A stretch of DNA of 64,000 bases from Acanthochlamys bracteata. Its lineage: Eukaryota; Streptophyta; Magnoliopsida; Pandanales; Velloziaceae. Made by a program: the position numbers and the translations under genes. The stretch's first letter is position 1, and the number at the start of each line of letters is the position of its first letter. Below the pieces are notes generated by a model. It was not told the DNA's origin. It did not search any database and worked only from the letters and a program-made list of their open reading frames with translations. This document shows positions 24,566 to 36,212 of this stretch, in pieces. The stretch is from assembly GCA_019914995.1 (NCBI GenBank), contig CM034128.1, positions 11,179,501-11,243,500 on the forward strand. Reading direction: 5' to 3'.

Positions 24566-26009
24566 GATTTTCCTTCTCTCTTCTCGCAACCTCAATGCTT
24601 CAAAAATTAACAAAAATTTGAAATAAAGGGTAACAAATCTTGAAATCCTGAAACAGAGAACAACGTAAAGCTCCGCAATAAAAAAAGAAAGAAATACTGC
24701 ACGTAGAAAAGTAGAGGGGGGACATTGGGTGAAGAGAAGGGTATTTTGGGAAATGTGAAAGAGCGCGGGTTTTGCCTTGCCTAGGGCGAAGCTCTAAATT
24801 TTGAATACGCGATATACTTCAACGAACCGACATCTTCCACGCCATCCAAAATTTGTTAATAGGTCATATTAATTTTGTTTCGCAATTATTGTTTTACTTT
24901 AGGTATTTTCTACTTTTCCATATGAAGTAGATGAGATGAAGGGAAGCCTTATGGTGGTGTGTTGTGAATTTAGGAGGGAGATGGGACGAGTTAGTTAACA
25001 AGACTGAGATTAACCCGAAAGAAGCCCAAAAGTAAGGCGGTAGCAGCAAGTGAACTGACACGTTCCAGTGAATGCAAGCATTACTTCCCAGTTGCGCGTG
25101 CCCGAATCAAGACGCGGAATTTAAAGCCCTCTGTTCTGCTGAGTCGCGGGAAATTTTAACTTGTTTTAAATGTTGCCGTGTTGCGTACTGGTGTTTCTTT
25201 ATGGTGCTGCTTTTGAAGACGGCGCCAAAACCTGTTTTGAAGCGTGTGTTTTAGTTACTTTTCTTTTCCTGGGGAAGGAGAAAGAGCAGCGTGGTATCAA
25301 CATTACTGTTTGGTGTTGGAATAAAAAGGTTATTTTACCTCTGGAAGATGGCATTATCAGCACATAATGCGGTGAAATTCTCGGTGGATGCTTTCTTCCT
25401 GGAGATAAGTGAACACTCTTCTCGAGCTGAAACGTTTGGGTTATGACATTCCATTCTACAAAATATTTTATTTTATATTTTTAATAATTTATTTCTAAGA
25501 ATATATAAAATTTTTAAAAATTTTTAAAATATAAAGAAATTTACATAATTATTGTTCATTTATTATTTTTTAAAATCATAATAATAAAACTTATTTATTA
25601 AAATAAAATAAAAATATTTTTTATGACTTTATTTCATAAGCATATTTCAAACAGCCATATGCCTACTTAAAACTACTACTAGAACTAGAAATAATATACA
25701 GCTGCTGACCCCTAGTTTGGGGAATACATGGTAAATTTCTAGACTCTACATAATAACAGACAACCCATTGGACTAAACTGCCGTTTGAAAGTACTTATAC
25801 AAATATTTTTATAGAATGAAAAATATGTTATCATATTTTAAAAAATAAACTCTATTTTTTTATTTTAATAATAAATATAAACAATAACAGAATCTATAAC
25901 ATATAATTTCCTTTACTTTCTATAATTTTAAATAAATTTTATAAAATATTATAAAAATTTTATTAGAAAAGAAGAATTGAAAAAAATTACAAAACAAATT
26001 TCCAGAACG

Positions 26010-26270
26010 GACTTTCAAAAGCTGCCTAGTACATGTTTCAATTATCCCCGAACTTTCCATTTTTTTTTCAAATTTTAAGTTCATCATTTTACATATTTTA
26101 ATTATCATTTTAAATTTATTTTTAATTTCTACTAAATTCTACTTTCACAATTTCACCATATTCAAATTTAATAAAGTGTTTCAACTACCACTCTAAATTA
26201 TACTTCTACATTACTCTACTTTCCAACAAATTCTATTTTCACAAAACTCACCTATAATTATAATTCTTTA
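26010..26270. mobile_element. Probable MITE remnant, related to the element at 57205
   Basis: The left part reads ACATGTTTCAATTATCCCCGAAC and the right part contains TTTCACAAAACTCAC. Both resemble the corresponding ends of the element at 57205-57461. No clear target duplication was found, and the borders are approximate. Confidence 0.4.
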
Positions 26271-26299
26271 ATTCATGGCCAAGAGCATAAAATAACTTA

Positions 26300-26579
26300 A
26301 GGCGTGTTTCAAACGCCCGTAAGTCCACTTTCTTCCGCCAGATTTTGAGTTGTTTCAATTACACAAAGAACTTAAAACTCTACTTCCACATGCGAAATTT
26401 CAGTTCCAATTTTTTTATTTGCACACTTCCTAATACAACTATATTTTTCAATTTTCAACACACTTTCAAAACCTACTGAAACACAAATACTGAACTCCAC
26501 TTCTACTTCATTTTTTAAGAAACTCTATTTCTTACTTTTTACTTTCACGAACTCAGTTACGAGCATTTAAAACACGCCC
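26300..26579 (+). mobile_element. Tourist-like MITE (PIF/Harbinger type), copy A1
   Basis: The 280-base element is flanked by TTA on both sides (26297-26299 and 26580-26582), the usual target duplication of PIF/Harbinger elements. Its ends are inverted repeats: AGGCGTGTTTCAAA at the left and, read on the other strand, GGGCGTGTTTTAAA at the right; about 19 of 22 end bases match. There is no coding capacity. The reverse complement of the whole element aligns along its length with the copy at 47662-47956. Confidence 0.8.
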
Positions 26580-27707
26580 TTAATCCAACACGGAGAAAAG
26601 CTTGCATAATTAGCTCATGAATCAACTTGGTCGTAAAACACACACCCTTTGGCAATCAATCAACAACATTCTTCAGCTCTTGATTAGTAGGAGTGCCTAA
26701 CACAATTCAGTAACTAAGCACATACTAACAGAAGTTCTCAGCATAAAAAAAAAAGAAGCGAGGAGCAACAGAAGGATCATAGGTATTCCTCATGCCAATC
26801 ACCAGAAAAATATCACGCTAATGAACAAAAGCTGAAAATAATTTCATACAAATCATTCTGAAAAGCTTAACAGTTCCAGTTTGTTTCACTTCCATCAACT
26901 TCAGAAACAATATAAAGATTATGTTCTGGCTATATGGCGCCAAACTATGTGCAATTCAATTGAGGTAAAATTAAACACACAAGAAGCACCAAAATATGCT
27001 ACCCTTCACCTCCTTTCCAATATGTCCAGCTCATGGGTTTTATTGTAAGACAATCATGTCAGACAAAAATTTCAAGAACAGGAGAATATGTAGATTTTAT
27101 TATCAGAACGGAATTGCAGAACTTATCAGAAAGTGAAAATTTCAGAACAAATGGAAAGTCAACCAGTAAGTTAGAATTACATCTGCAGGGTTAGGAACTC
27201 ATATGCAGTATAAACAAACCCAAAAGAACATTAGGTCAAGCGCAATTCTCACTACCAAAAAATTGCCTTATTTCTCTCTTTGTAGTCTTAAATAAACAGT
27301 CAAGCTTCCGACTATCGAACAAGAGAATAAACAAGCACATGCTTACTCTTTCAAAATATAAATCACAAACTAGACCTAACAAGAAAATTAGTGCCCAGAA
27401 ATTCAAAGCTGTGGTAAACTAAATCTAGCTATCAAGCACATCTATCAATCTACAACAAACATGGAGATAAAAAAAAAGAGCACTCAAAAACTTGAAACCA
27501 CTAAACCACCCAATCTACCATTAACTGTTTAAAATCCAACAAGCATAGAACAAAAACGACTAAGGAGCCGTGTTAATCAAACCATAGCTACTTAAGGTTC
27601 AAAGCCCTAGAGTTCAGTAATACCATCTTCGTTATGAAAATCGAAACCTTAGAAGTAGGAGAAACACAAAAGCAAGTTTCAGATAATTATATTAACCGAT
27701 CGATCGA

Positions 27708-27956
27708 TCAGTTGATGTCGTCATCATCGAAATCGTCCTCGAACGAGTTGAAGAAGTCGGCGTCGATCGGCGGGGATTGTTTGGAATCAAAGTCAGCGCC
27801 GAGGACATCAAACGGATCAGCATCGTCGAGATCCATTGCAGAACTCGCCATCATAGAACCTTCTTCCGCGCCAGCTAAGATGTCCGGTGGAGGGACCACG
27901 TACTTCTGCGTGAAGGAACTCGACGCCGGCCTCAAATCTCTTGGGCTCTCCCTCAT
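27708..27956 (-). CDS. Small acidic protein resembling COP9 signalosome subunit 9 (CSN9/CSNAP)
   Basis: A single exon encodes 82 residues. The C-terminus IDADFFNSFEDDFDDDDIN closely matches the end of animal COPS9/CSNAP, which has the same ADFFN.FED.FDDDDI pattern and binds between CSN subunits 3, 5 and 6 to damp deneddylation. An upstream YVVPPPDI...MDLDDADPFD segment resembles the aromatic-acidic N-terminal half of that family. The ATG at 27956 is preceded by a plausible leader; an internal Met-Met (residues 35-36) is a less likely start because the aromatic segment would be lost. At 82 residues it is longer than the animal protein (under 60). The assignment rests on the tail motif recognised by eye. 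Confidence 0.75.
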   Translation of the reverse strand: MRESPRDLRPASSSFTQKYVVPPPDILAGAEEGSMMASSAMDLDDADPFDVLGADFDSKQSPPIDADFFNSFEDDFDDDDIN

Positions 27957-28873
27957 CTCTCTCTCTATTTGTTAGATTGACGATTTGTGTCCGGTTTTGA
28001 ACTAGGTTCACCGGCTTGACAGTTGAGGCCTTCGATTTTCATAGTATTGGACTGTGGCTTTTGGGCTTACCATCTCAACTGGGCTGGGCAAATGGTTTCC
28101 GACTTATATAAATGAAATTTTTTTAAAAAAAAGATTTTTAAAAAAAAAATTTAATAAATTTTATTTATTTAAATTTTAAAAAAATAAAAAATTTTATGAT
28201 GTACAATTTTTTTGTATTTTTAAAATTTAAAAAAAATTGTAAAAATATTTTTAAAATCTTGTTGAAAAATGGAAATAAAAAAATTTGAAAAAAACGCTCA
28301 TCTAAATATGTTCTTCTGCATTCTAACTTGCAATTTACTCCTGAAGTGAGATAGCAAAATAGGGTGGAGTGAATTTCTGAAATATCATAAAGTGAGTTTT
28401 AAAAGAAATGTAAACGAAACTAAATTAGAGTGAGAACGACCTTCGACTTTTCAGCAGAAATGGAATCCAAAACTTCGGAGATCAACTTATTTTAACCAGC
28501 AGCATAACAGAGACGCAATGGAATCTTGATTCTGCATAGCATCTGATAATAATTGTAAACACTACACACTATACACTTCTATAAGAAAAAGTTCACTGAG
28601 AGGAGGTATAGAATATATGAATTGCATCGGAATGAAATAAATTCGAATGTCGAACTATCCTCAAGTTGATAGTATGCAATTGCTTTGAATTGCATAACAA
28701 TCATGATCTCCCTCAGGGCCAAAAATAAGAGAGTAAACACCAGGTTTGGAAAATGAACTGTTGGGTACCAATACATGGGACATTACACTTACATTAAGGT
28801 AATGGAGAAATACTGTAGCGTTTGAAGAATTGTTTTGAGATATTATTTCAAAATATGCAGCAATTGTAAGAGA
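27957..28873. other. Spacer upstream of the CSN9-like gene, AT-rich core
   Basis: The left end is the promoter/5' UTR of the CSN9-like gene and the right end is the 3' side of the pfkB gene. A strongly A/T-homopolymeric core at about 28110-28290 looks like a degraded inverted-repeat element. No gene seen. Confidence 0.55.
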
Positions 28874-31800
28874 TTAGAGAAGAAAGGGAGCCAAATGGGG
28901 ATTTGTCCACAAAGGTAGACCGGTTCGAGCACCTAGCGCTCTGCATCCCAGAGCAGCCTGCAAAAAACGGTAGTTTCTGGTGAAACTATGCTCTTAGTGA
29001 ACTCCTACTAGTATAAGTACTTTAACATGGTCATAAAGGGGAGAACAAGAAAAAAGAGTTGATAACTAATGGGGAACAGTACCACTTTGGAAGCAAAAGG
29101 CAACATCTTCTCAGGAATCATGCCTGCACAAATAGCTGGTAAATGCAAACGAAATATCAGTTCCATGATCATAGACACTAGACGCATTATGAATTTCTAG
29201 GCGGTAGAGACATTAATAAACCAACAGTGATGCTTTATATTTCATTTGATTGCTTTGAGCGACAATATGGAATGAAGAAAGATACCCCTATCACCTAGCC
29301 ACCGAGCATAAAACTCGCTCATGAAAATCTATTCTCTAGAAACTGTTTTAACCTTTGCGACCTTCTGATATAGCATGATACTGACCATATTTCTACTTTG
29401 ATCAATCAACAATAAGTGACAAGGTTAAGATAAAATGTGGAAGGTGATCTGAACATCTCTCATACAACTTACCATATAGAACTGCACCTACGAATGCATC
29501 ACCTGCACCTGTTGTGTCTACTATTTCAGATGGAGGAATCTTCTCAGGAGTTCCCACAAGTAATCTCCCACTTACAGCACCAATCCCATCAGCACTTATC
29601 CTTAATTTTGACTGAGCAGTCAGAAAAATACAACACAATATCAGTTCAATAGCAATAGTACATGCAACACTCACAGACAAGCCAGAAAATATCTATAGAG
29701 CAACATACAGACATAGGTCTACGACAATGAGAAAGGAAATTAAAGATATAATGAAAGTATCACCAAGACTGGCTAAGCTGTTATACATCTATATATTTAT
29801 CTTGACAATCCTTAAAAGTGATGATAACCTTCTCTAGACAAAATGCAAGTCCATCTTTCAACGCAAGCCCATCATCACACAAAATGAAAAAATTGTAATT
29901 TTCATGCAAAATTACCTTGGAGAAAACACATGTTGGTAGGGTAGAGCTCCCATCAACTTTTTGCATTACTGAATCTAGCAAACACTCAACCTCAATTTCC
30001 TCCGTTTCCCGAGCCTCTATTCATATGAATGAAGCTTGTCAGAAAGAAAGGAACAAGAAACTGATGAATAAAATCTCAATATGTTTTATTGTCTCTCAAC
30101 TTGCATCACAGGGAACTGGTTGCATACCTTCTTGACTTCTTTCTAGCATTATGCAACCCTTCTCACCAAGAGTAGCAATCACAAATTTGACATTAGGAAG
30201 CCTCACAAGCATGCAAACCAAAGCACGTGGAATAGATGAAGCTGCTGTCCATGCCTGCCATTTGAGGTTTGCAACATAATAGTCACGACTTCCTTATCAC
30301 CATGAAGAATACACAATTCACTTATCTTTCTAAGCAAAACATTGGAGAATAACCATGCCTGAGGGAATCTTTCTGAACAAACAACATAATTTGTGAGGTT
30401 AAGAAGATCGTCCAGTCCTTCCCTCTTCCTTTCTGCATCAATTAGGATAGGTATCCGTCTCCGTGTTGCCTGCACTGGATATTTCCAGAAATATATAAAG
30501 ACAACTTAGCATCATTAGAAAGAAAACGAAGTTGCAAATAAGGCCAACTATCACATTTTGCATCAAAAATAAAAATCAGCACACATTGTAGAAGTACCTA
30601 ATATAATATAGTGGATAGTAGGAGGTGATACACACATGCATACTAACATCAGCATACAACAAGACAGCTCAAGAACAACTTATGTGATACAAAAGCATAT
30701 CTTTCTGGGATTAACACTTCATCTACTTAACAAACAGCTGCTTAGATAGTATCCTTTTATATTTGAATCAGGAACTACCAACAAAGCATACTGAAGAAAG
30801 AAATTGCAACTTGAACTTTCAGACAATTACCTCTTGAGCAATAAGTATAGCAGTTTCATGCAATCTTACATCAAAGTACACAAGTCTTGCTCCATCAAGA
30901 GCAGCAGATAAGTTCGATTTTGAAAGCTCATCAGGCACCATTGGAGGATATCCAGGAGTGTGAATGCAGGTGCGAGTTTTTCTGAAGACAGAACACAAAG
31001 GCACTAGTTTATTGGGTATCTGCTTCTGATAAATGTTAAATTTGCAGCAACATAAAAAGACATATGGTGCTGACTATAAAGAAGCAGGTAACCTTTGAGA
31101 TTAGAACGGCCTAATTAAGTTTTTTGCCACATTTCACTATGAAATAAATGTATGTAACACGCACATACAGCAATTTCAAACCAGTGACACAAATGTTAAC
31201 AAGAATATGGTATTCAGGCATTAGGGAGCTAAGGCAGAAGATCTAAACTCAACCGCCAAGCATAAATCAAGAAGTGCCATAAAAATCTCAATAATCCACA
31301 ACGAGCAAATGCACTTCAGCAGAGCAATTAGAGAGAAGAAAGGGTCTCACGTTTGGCTGTCAACAATGATATAGGTGAAAGGTGAATTTCCTTCTTTTAC
31401 CTGGAAGGAATGGTCATTTTATATTGGATGAGCACAAAGCATAGTTAGGCAAAGCATTTCAAGTAAAAAGCAAAATAGACCATACCACAATAAAAGAAGT
31501 ATCTACACCAGCAGCCTCCAGTTCATCAATTATGCTTCTTCCCTGAGCATCATTAGCCACCTAAAACAATAAGGAAATATTTTAAAACAGCATCTAACTT
31601 TATCATTTAAGTAGGACGTTCTTCATAAGAAATACAATGCACGAGTTGTTGCATAATCAAATGATGCAAGCCCAAAACCATCATAGGATTACCTTACATA
31701 TAATTCTAGGCTTCAACCCCAACCGTGCCGCACCGGTCAAAGCATTCCCAACATTACCTCCTCCTTCAACCTACAAAAGCAACATAACTATCACCTCGCT

Positions 31801-32371
31801 AGTTCTTTCATATAGTTTAACTATAACTTTAATTTACTCCCATCACTCAGGTGTTCGTAAGTCAACTTCTACAAAGAGGTCTATCCTTAAAATAGTTTCT
31901 GGCACCAATGCTTGAACAATTGTTAACCGAAAATACTAACAATCATTAGCATTGGTTCAACTCAATCGCTGCACCTTGAAGTTTGTGCTTCGAATTTTAT
32001 CGTCAGGTTTCGGGTACTCAGCAACTGTAGCCAAGTAATCAACTGATATTCCACCACACCCCAACTGTTTCCCAAAACAACATGCCAATTAATAAAATCC
32101 ACATTCAACATTCCGAGCCAGTTAATTAGCAAACTGAATTCCTCAAACTCACTACGATACGGTTCTCCGGAAGCGGCGGCAGAGCAGGTGGCGGCGCCGA
32201 TTGGGATGAAGACATCTGTGCCCTGAAACAACAATCCAGAAGCAAAAATTAGTAGAGGAATTACCTAGAATATTGTGATTTTAGAAAACAAAGCAGCCGA
32301 AATTTGGGTCACCTAGCGATGAATCTCAGCTTCGGTGAAGAGAAATTTGGAAGAACAGAGCTGACATTCAT
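28874..32371 (-). CDS. pfkB-family (ribokinase-like) carbohydrate kinase
   Basis: pfkB kinases phosphorylate sugars or nucleosides with ATP; the substrate here is unknown. Thirteen exons (32371-32313, 32222-32153, 32064-31975, 31770-31693, 31560-31486, 31400-31351, 30981-30831, 30469-30359, 30254-30128, 30016-29916, 29611-29473, 29123-29083, 28957-28874) give 391 residues. The N-terminal sugar-binding motif VEGGGNVGNA and the second pfkB signature DTTGAGDAF (about 336-344), with its catalytic Asp in GAGD, are intact. The ATG at 32371 adds a Ser/Arg-rich leader (MNVSSVLPNFSSPKLRFIAR) that looks like a plastid transit peptide; an ATG in exon 2 at 32215 would give a shorter cytosolic form. The intron after exon 8 starts with GC. 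Confidence 0.93.
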
Positions 32372-32649
32372 CTCAGGAAATTTAATATTGTTTTTCACTG
32401 GCGCGCTATCGACGAATGTATTCCCCCCTTTTTTTAAGCTCTTTCTGTTTTTTTATTTTTAGTTTTAACTAATTAATTTTCTTTTGTTTTTGATGTTTTT
32501 CTGTTTGAAAAAAATATTTCAGTTCACTAGTTTTGGATTTGGAATGGAAATCGAGTGCGTTGCAATAACTTTATCTCGTTAATGGGCTTGTCTAAGATTA
32601 GCCCATAACTATAAGCCTAATAACAAAATAAACAATTTTAGATTACAAA

Positions 32650-32893
32650 GAGCGTGTTTATCTGTACTTCAAACTCATTTTTTATAAATTTATTTTTAAT
32701 ATAAATATATATATATATTAAAATAAAATTGTTTATTAATAAAAAAAATTAATTTTAATTTTAAAATTTATTATAAATATTATATTAATATATAATTTTA
32801 TTTTTTATTAAATATTTTTAATTTTTAATTTAATTTTTAAATTGATTTTTAAAAAATTCATTTCATCCACTTTATTTTCAAGATAAACACGTC
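32650..32893. mobile_element. Short inverted-repeat element (MITE-like)
   Basis: The left end contains CGTGTTTATCT and the right end its exact reverse complement AGATAAACACG, enclosing about 240 bases that are nearly all A/T and partly self-complementary. Target duplication not clear; borders approximate. Confidence 0.5.
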
Positions 32894-34736
32894 CAAAATA
32901 AACAACTTTAAACAAGCAGTGAATATGGTTTTCGACTAAAGAATTCTAAAATTAAAAATATTTTTAGATTAAGATAAATATATAATTGAGCTATAGATTA
33001 ACATTTTATGATTTTATATCTAATTTAGGTAGCATTTCTACGTAAGACTATAATTAATGTAATTACAAGACAAATTGCAATGCTGTTTAGCGTAATGTTA
33101 GCATGCTCTAATTGGGAAATTGAAGGACAAAACATAGACAAAATGTCTAAAAATATTTACTATAAATAGTTAGATACCAAAGCTAATGTGATTTGATATA
33201 AACAAATTATAAAAATTTTAGACTGCGTTTTAAGATTGCGTTCTAAAAATATAATTTTTAATTTTTTCAGTTCATATTTTAATAAAATTTTTATAATATT
33301 ATATAAAATTTATTTAAATAATATAAATAAATTTTAGATTGTAATATTTTATTATTATTTATCATTATTTTTTAGATAAAAATAAAACTTATTTTTAAAA
33401 AATAATAAAATATTTTTTATTTTAAAAAATACTTTTCAAAATATTTCCAAACACTCAAACTAAGTAGGTAGTATGATTTATTCATCCACGATATATTTGT
33501 TGATAGCTGACGATTTAGGATTGTATTTTTTAAACGCTAATTTTTAATTTTATATATTTAATATATATTTTATAAATAAAAATTTAAAAAATATAAAAAA
33601 ATTTTAAATAGTAAGATCCTTTTTATTACATATTTTTATTTTTTTTTAAATAAAAAAAATAAAACTTATTTTTAAAAAATTAAAAATATTTTTTATTTCA
33701 AAAAAATTTATTTTTAAAAAATTAAAAATATTTTTTATTTTAAAAAAAATTTATTTCATAACCATTCTCAAACGATATTTTGAAACTTTTAAACTTTCCA
33801 TAATGGTTTAGGCACTTCTCCATTAAAATCTTTTTTTCTTTGATTGATGAAAGAGTTTAGTTGATTGAGAATGTTTTCATCATCAATGCAGTACAGTAGG
33901 TAGCCAAAACTTGAGCAATAAGGATTGTGTTCGGCTAAAGATGTTGTCCACTGCCATAAACCAAACTCCGGGCCCACATTCGGCCCATCACCATTAAATT
34001 GGCCCACTTTTTGTTTCCTTATTATTTATTTTTTAAAACAAATTCAAAGTAGATGAGAAGATTAATTAGTAAGGGCGTCCCCATGAATTTTCTCATGAAT
34101 GTCCTGCAGGCTCCTGTCTCTTTCTTCCCAAAGGGATCCTAGGAGAATAGATTTTTTCTTTATATATATATCATGTATATTCATTCACATACGGTGGATG
34201 TTTAGGAACGTTTTAAACTACTTATAAAATAAATTTATTTAAATAAAAATATTTTTATTTTATTTTGATCTAAAATAATATAAAAAATAAGTATTAAATT
34301 TTAATTTGTAAAATTTTTTTTATATTTTAAAAAATTTTCAGTAAATTTTATATTATTATAAAAAAAAATATTGAAATAACATAAAATAAAGTTTTAATAA
34401 AAAAATTTTCCTAATGAAATGCCAAACAGCGTAGCAATGTTAGTTTATTTTATTAAAATTTTTATAGTTTCTAACTATTTTTTTGAATAAAAGATTAAAT
34501 TTATTTTTTAAAAGCCTTCAAATAATTTTTTGGAAGATGTAGAAATTCTACAATATCGCCTTGATTTATCGTTAAGTTATTTGGTGCAGCGATACGTTCA
34601 TCGCTGCTTCACGGGTATATGAACTCGAGCATTAATTTTATGGATCAGCTCCGATAATTAAGCAACAATTAATTAGTCCTACAATCTCATGATAACAATA
34701 TAATCACTGTCTTAATTACGATTGTAGGGTATTTGA

Positions 34737-34979
34737 TATTGCTTATAAATAAATTTTTTAAATAAAAAATATTTTTATTTTTTAAAACAAATTTCATTTT
34801 TTTATTACAAAAAATAATAAAAATATAATAAAAAATTCTTACTATGTAAATTTTTTTATATATTTTTTAAATTTTTAAATAATATTTCTATATATTTATA
34901 AATATATTACAAAAATATATATATATATATATTTAAAAATTTAAAAGTTGATTTTTACAAACACAATGCCAAAACGGGC
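34737..34979. mobile_element. Short inverted-repeat element with TTGTA direct repeats
   Basis: Left end GGGTATTTGATATTG and right end, on the other strand, GCCCGTTTTGGCATTG are imperfect inverted repeats. TTGTA occurs immediately outside both ends (34732-34736 and 34980-34984), a possible 5-base target duplication. The inside is almost only A/T, including an AT run. Confidence 0.4.
34915..34932. repeat. (AT)n microsatellite
   Basis: A pure AT dinucleotide run inside the inverted-repeat element. Confidence 0.8.
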
Positions 34980-35630
34980 TTGTATCTTACATAACAACGA
35001 TGAAATACTAATGCCAAGCTGGCTAGCACCATATTAAAACTGTTGTTATGAATTAAGACACCGTTTAGCATTTTATTTCAACCGGTTTTTTATAAAACTT
35101 GTTTAGTTAATATCTTTTAATAAAATTTTTATAAATAAATTTAAAAAATTACAAAAATTTACTTCATAAAATACTAATTTAAGATAATAAAATAATACTC
35201 AGTTAAAATTTTTTTTATATTTTTATTTAAAATAATTTTATTTCGTAAATATTTTTAAAACATTCATTCAAAAGATCTTTGTAGAGTACTTCAAATAAAA
35301 CTTACTTTGAATTTTAGAAAAAAATAATTTTTATTAAAAATAATAAAAATATTAATATAAAAATTTGTGGTATATAATATAGTAGTTTTTTTTTTAATTT
35401 TAAATATTTTAAAATATTATTATATATTTTAATAGTAATATAAAAAATAATACCCAAAGTTCAGAAAATAAATGACTTTATTGAACAGGAATAAGCAGAA
35501 TGCAACCATTTTTAATAACCTAAGACCTGGAGAATTATTAGGAAACATGCATGTCTATGATTTGATATATCTTTAGGAAGCTGTCTTTCATTTGTGTTAT
35601 CTAATTCAAATCTTTTTAATTCGAAAAATT

Positions 35631-35650
35631 ATATATATATATATATATAT
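35631..35650. repeat. (AT)10 microsatellite
   Basis: Ten uninterrupted AT units in the AT-rich spacer. Confidence 0.85.
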
Positions 35651-36212
35651 CATAAATAGAAATTTTATAAAAAAATTTTATTTAGCAAACTCTGAACGTG
35701 CCCTTCAAGTACAAACACTTGAATTCTATAAGAACTTTACATAGGATTCCCATTTCTAAGTCAAGACCTATGCTATATGCCTAACCCACTCTTGTCTTCT
35801 TTACAGGAAAAAAAAGAAAAGAAAAAAGAAAACTTTCTTACTGTTAAGTGTTTGACAAAACTCTAGACCAAAGAAAACCTGTGAGACGATTGAAAGATCT
35901 ATACATATAGCTGAATCCAATGAGCTAGACTTCGTTGTCATTTGTTGCTTGCGCTGTTGGTGTTGGTGTTGTTATTGGGTATATAATCTTCACGTTACTG
36001 GTCAGTGACAACATTTATAATAGAAGGGAAGGCTTTCAACATCAGTGGAATGTCCACGAGATTCTCCCTACTATAAATTTATTTCTTTCCTCCGATCCCC
36101 ACTTCATTCTCTTCAATCTCTGCAGTAGTTAACTCTGGTCTACCGTTCAGAAACAAATCAAAGAGGACAGCAAACAAACGGCAGAAGAACAGCAGCAAGT
36201 CAGTAAGCTAGC

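Larger units (their letters stand above)
24566..27707. other. Long spacer with MITEs, no supported gene
   Basis: About 3.1 kb without a convincing gene. The first part is the MCTP promoter and 5' UTR. From 25450 to 26280 the sequence is AT-rich with transposon-like inverted pieces; a clear MITE lies at 26300-26579. The part from 26600 to 27700 has no recognisable coding signal. A plus-strand frame at 25072-25254 has no known homology. Confidence 0.6.
32372..36212. other. Large AT-rich spacer made of inverted-repeat transposon remnants
   Basis: About 3.8 kb with runs of A/T and several pieces that look like ends of small DNA transposons. Two elements are listed separately (32650 and 34737). 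Further possible ends include CCGTTTAGCATTTT at 35061 and, on the other strand, CTGTTTGGCATTTC near 34418-34431. The last 300 bases should hold the promoter of the gene at 36213. No coding gene is supported. Confidence 0.6.

Noticed and set aside
21606-24567. Many plus-strand open frames of 60-120 codons
   Set aside because: They are antisense shadows of the long MCTP frame, which shows clear C2 and PRT_C motifs.
25072-25254. 60-codon plus-strand frame upstream of MCTP
   Set aside because: Cys- and Leu-rich without a recognisable family; most likely chance.
33789-34007. 72-codon open frame on the minus strand
   Set aside because: The first codon is GTG, not ATG, and I recognise no homology. 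It lies in a transposon-rich spacer.
35935-36132. 65-codon plus-strand frame with a hydrophobic segment upstream of the coiled-coil gene
   Set aside because: It sits in the presumed promoter/5' UTR, has no known homology and no evident splice link to the gene.
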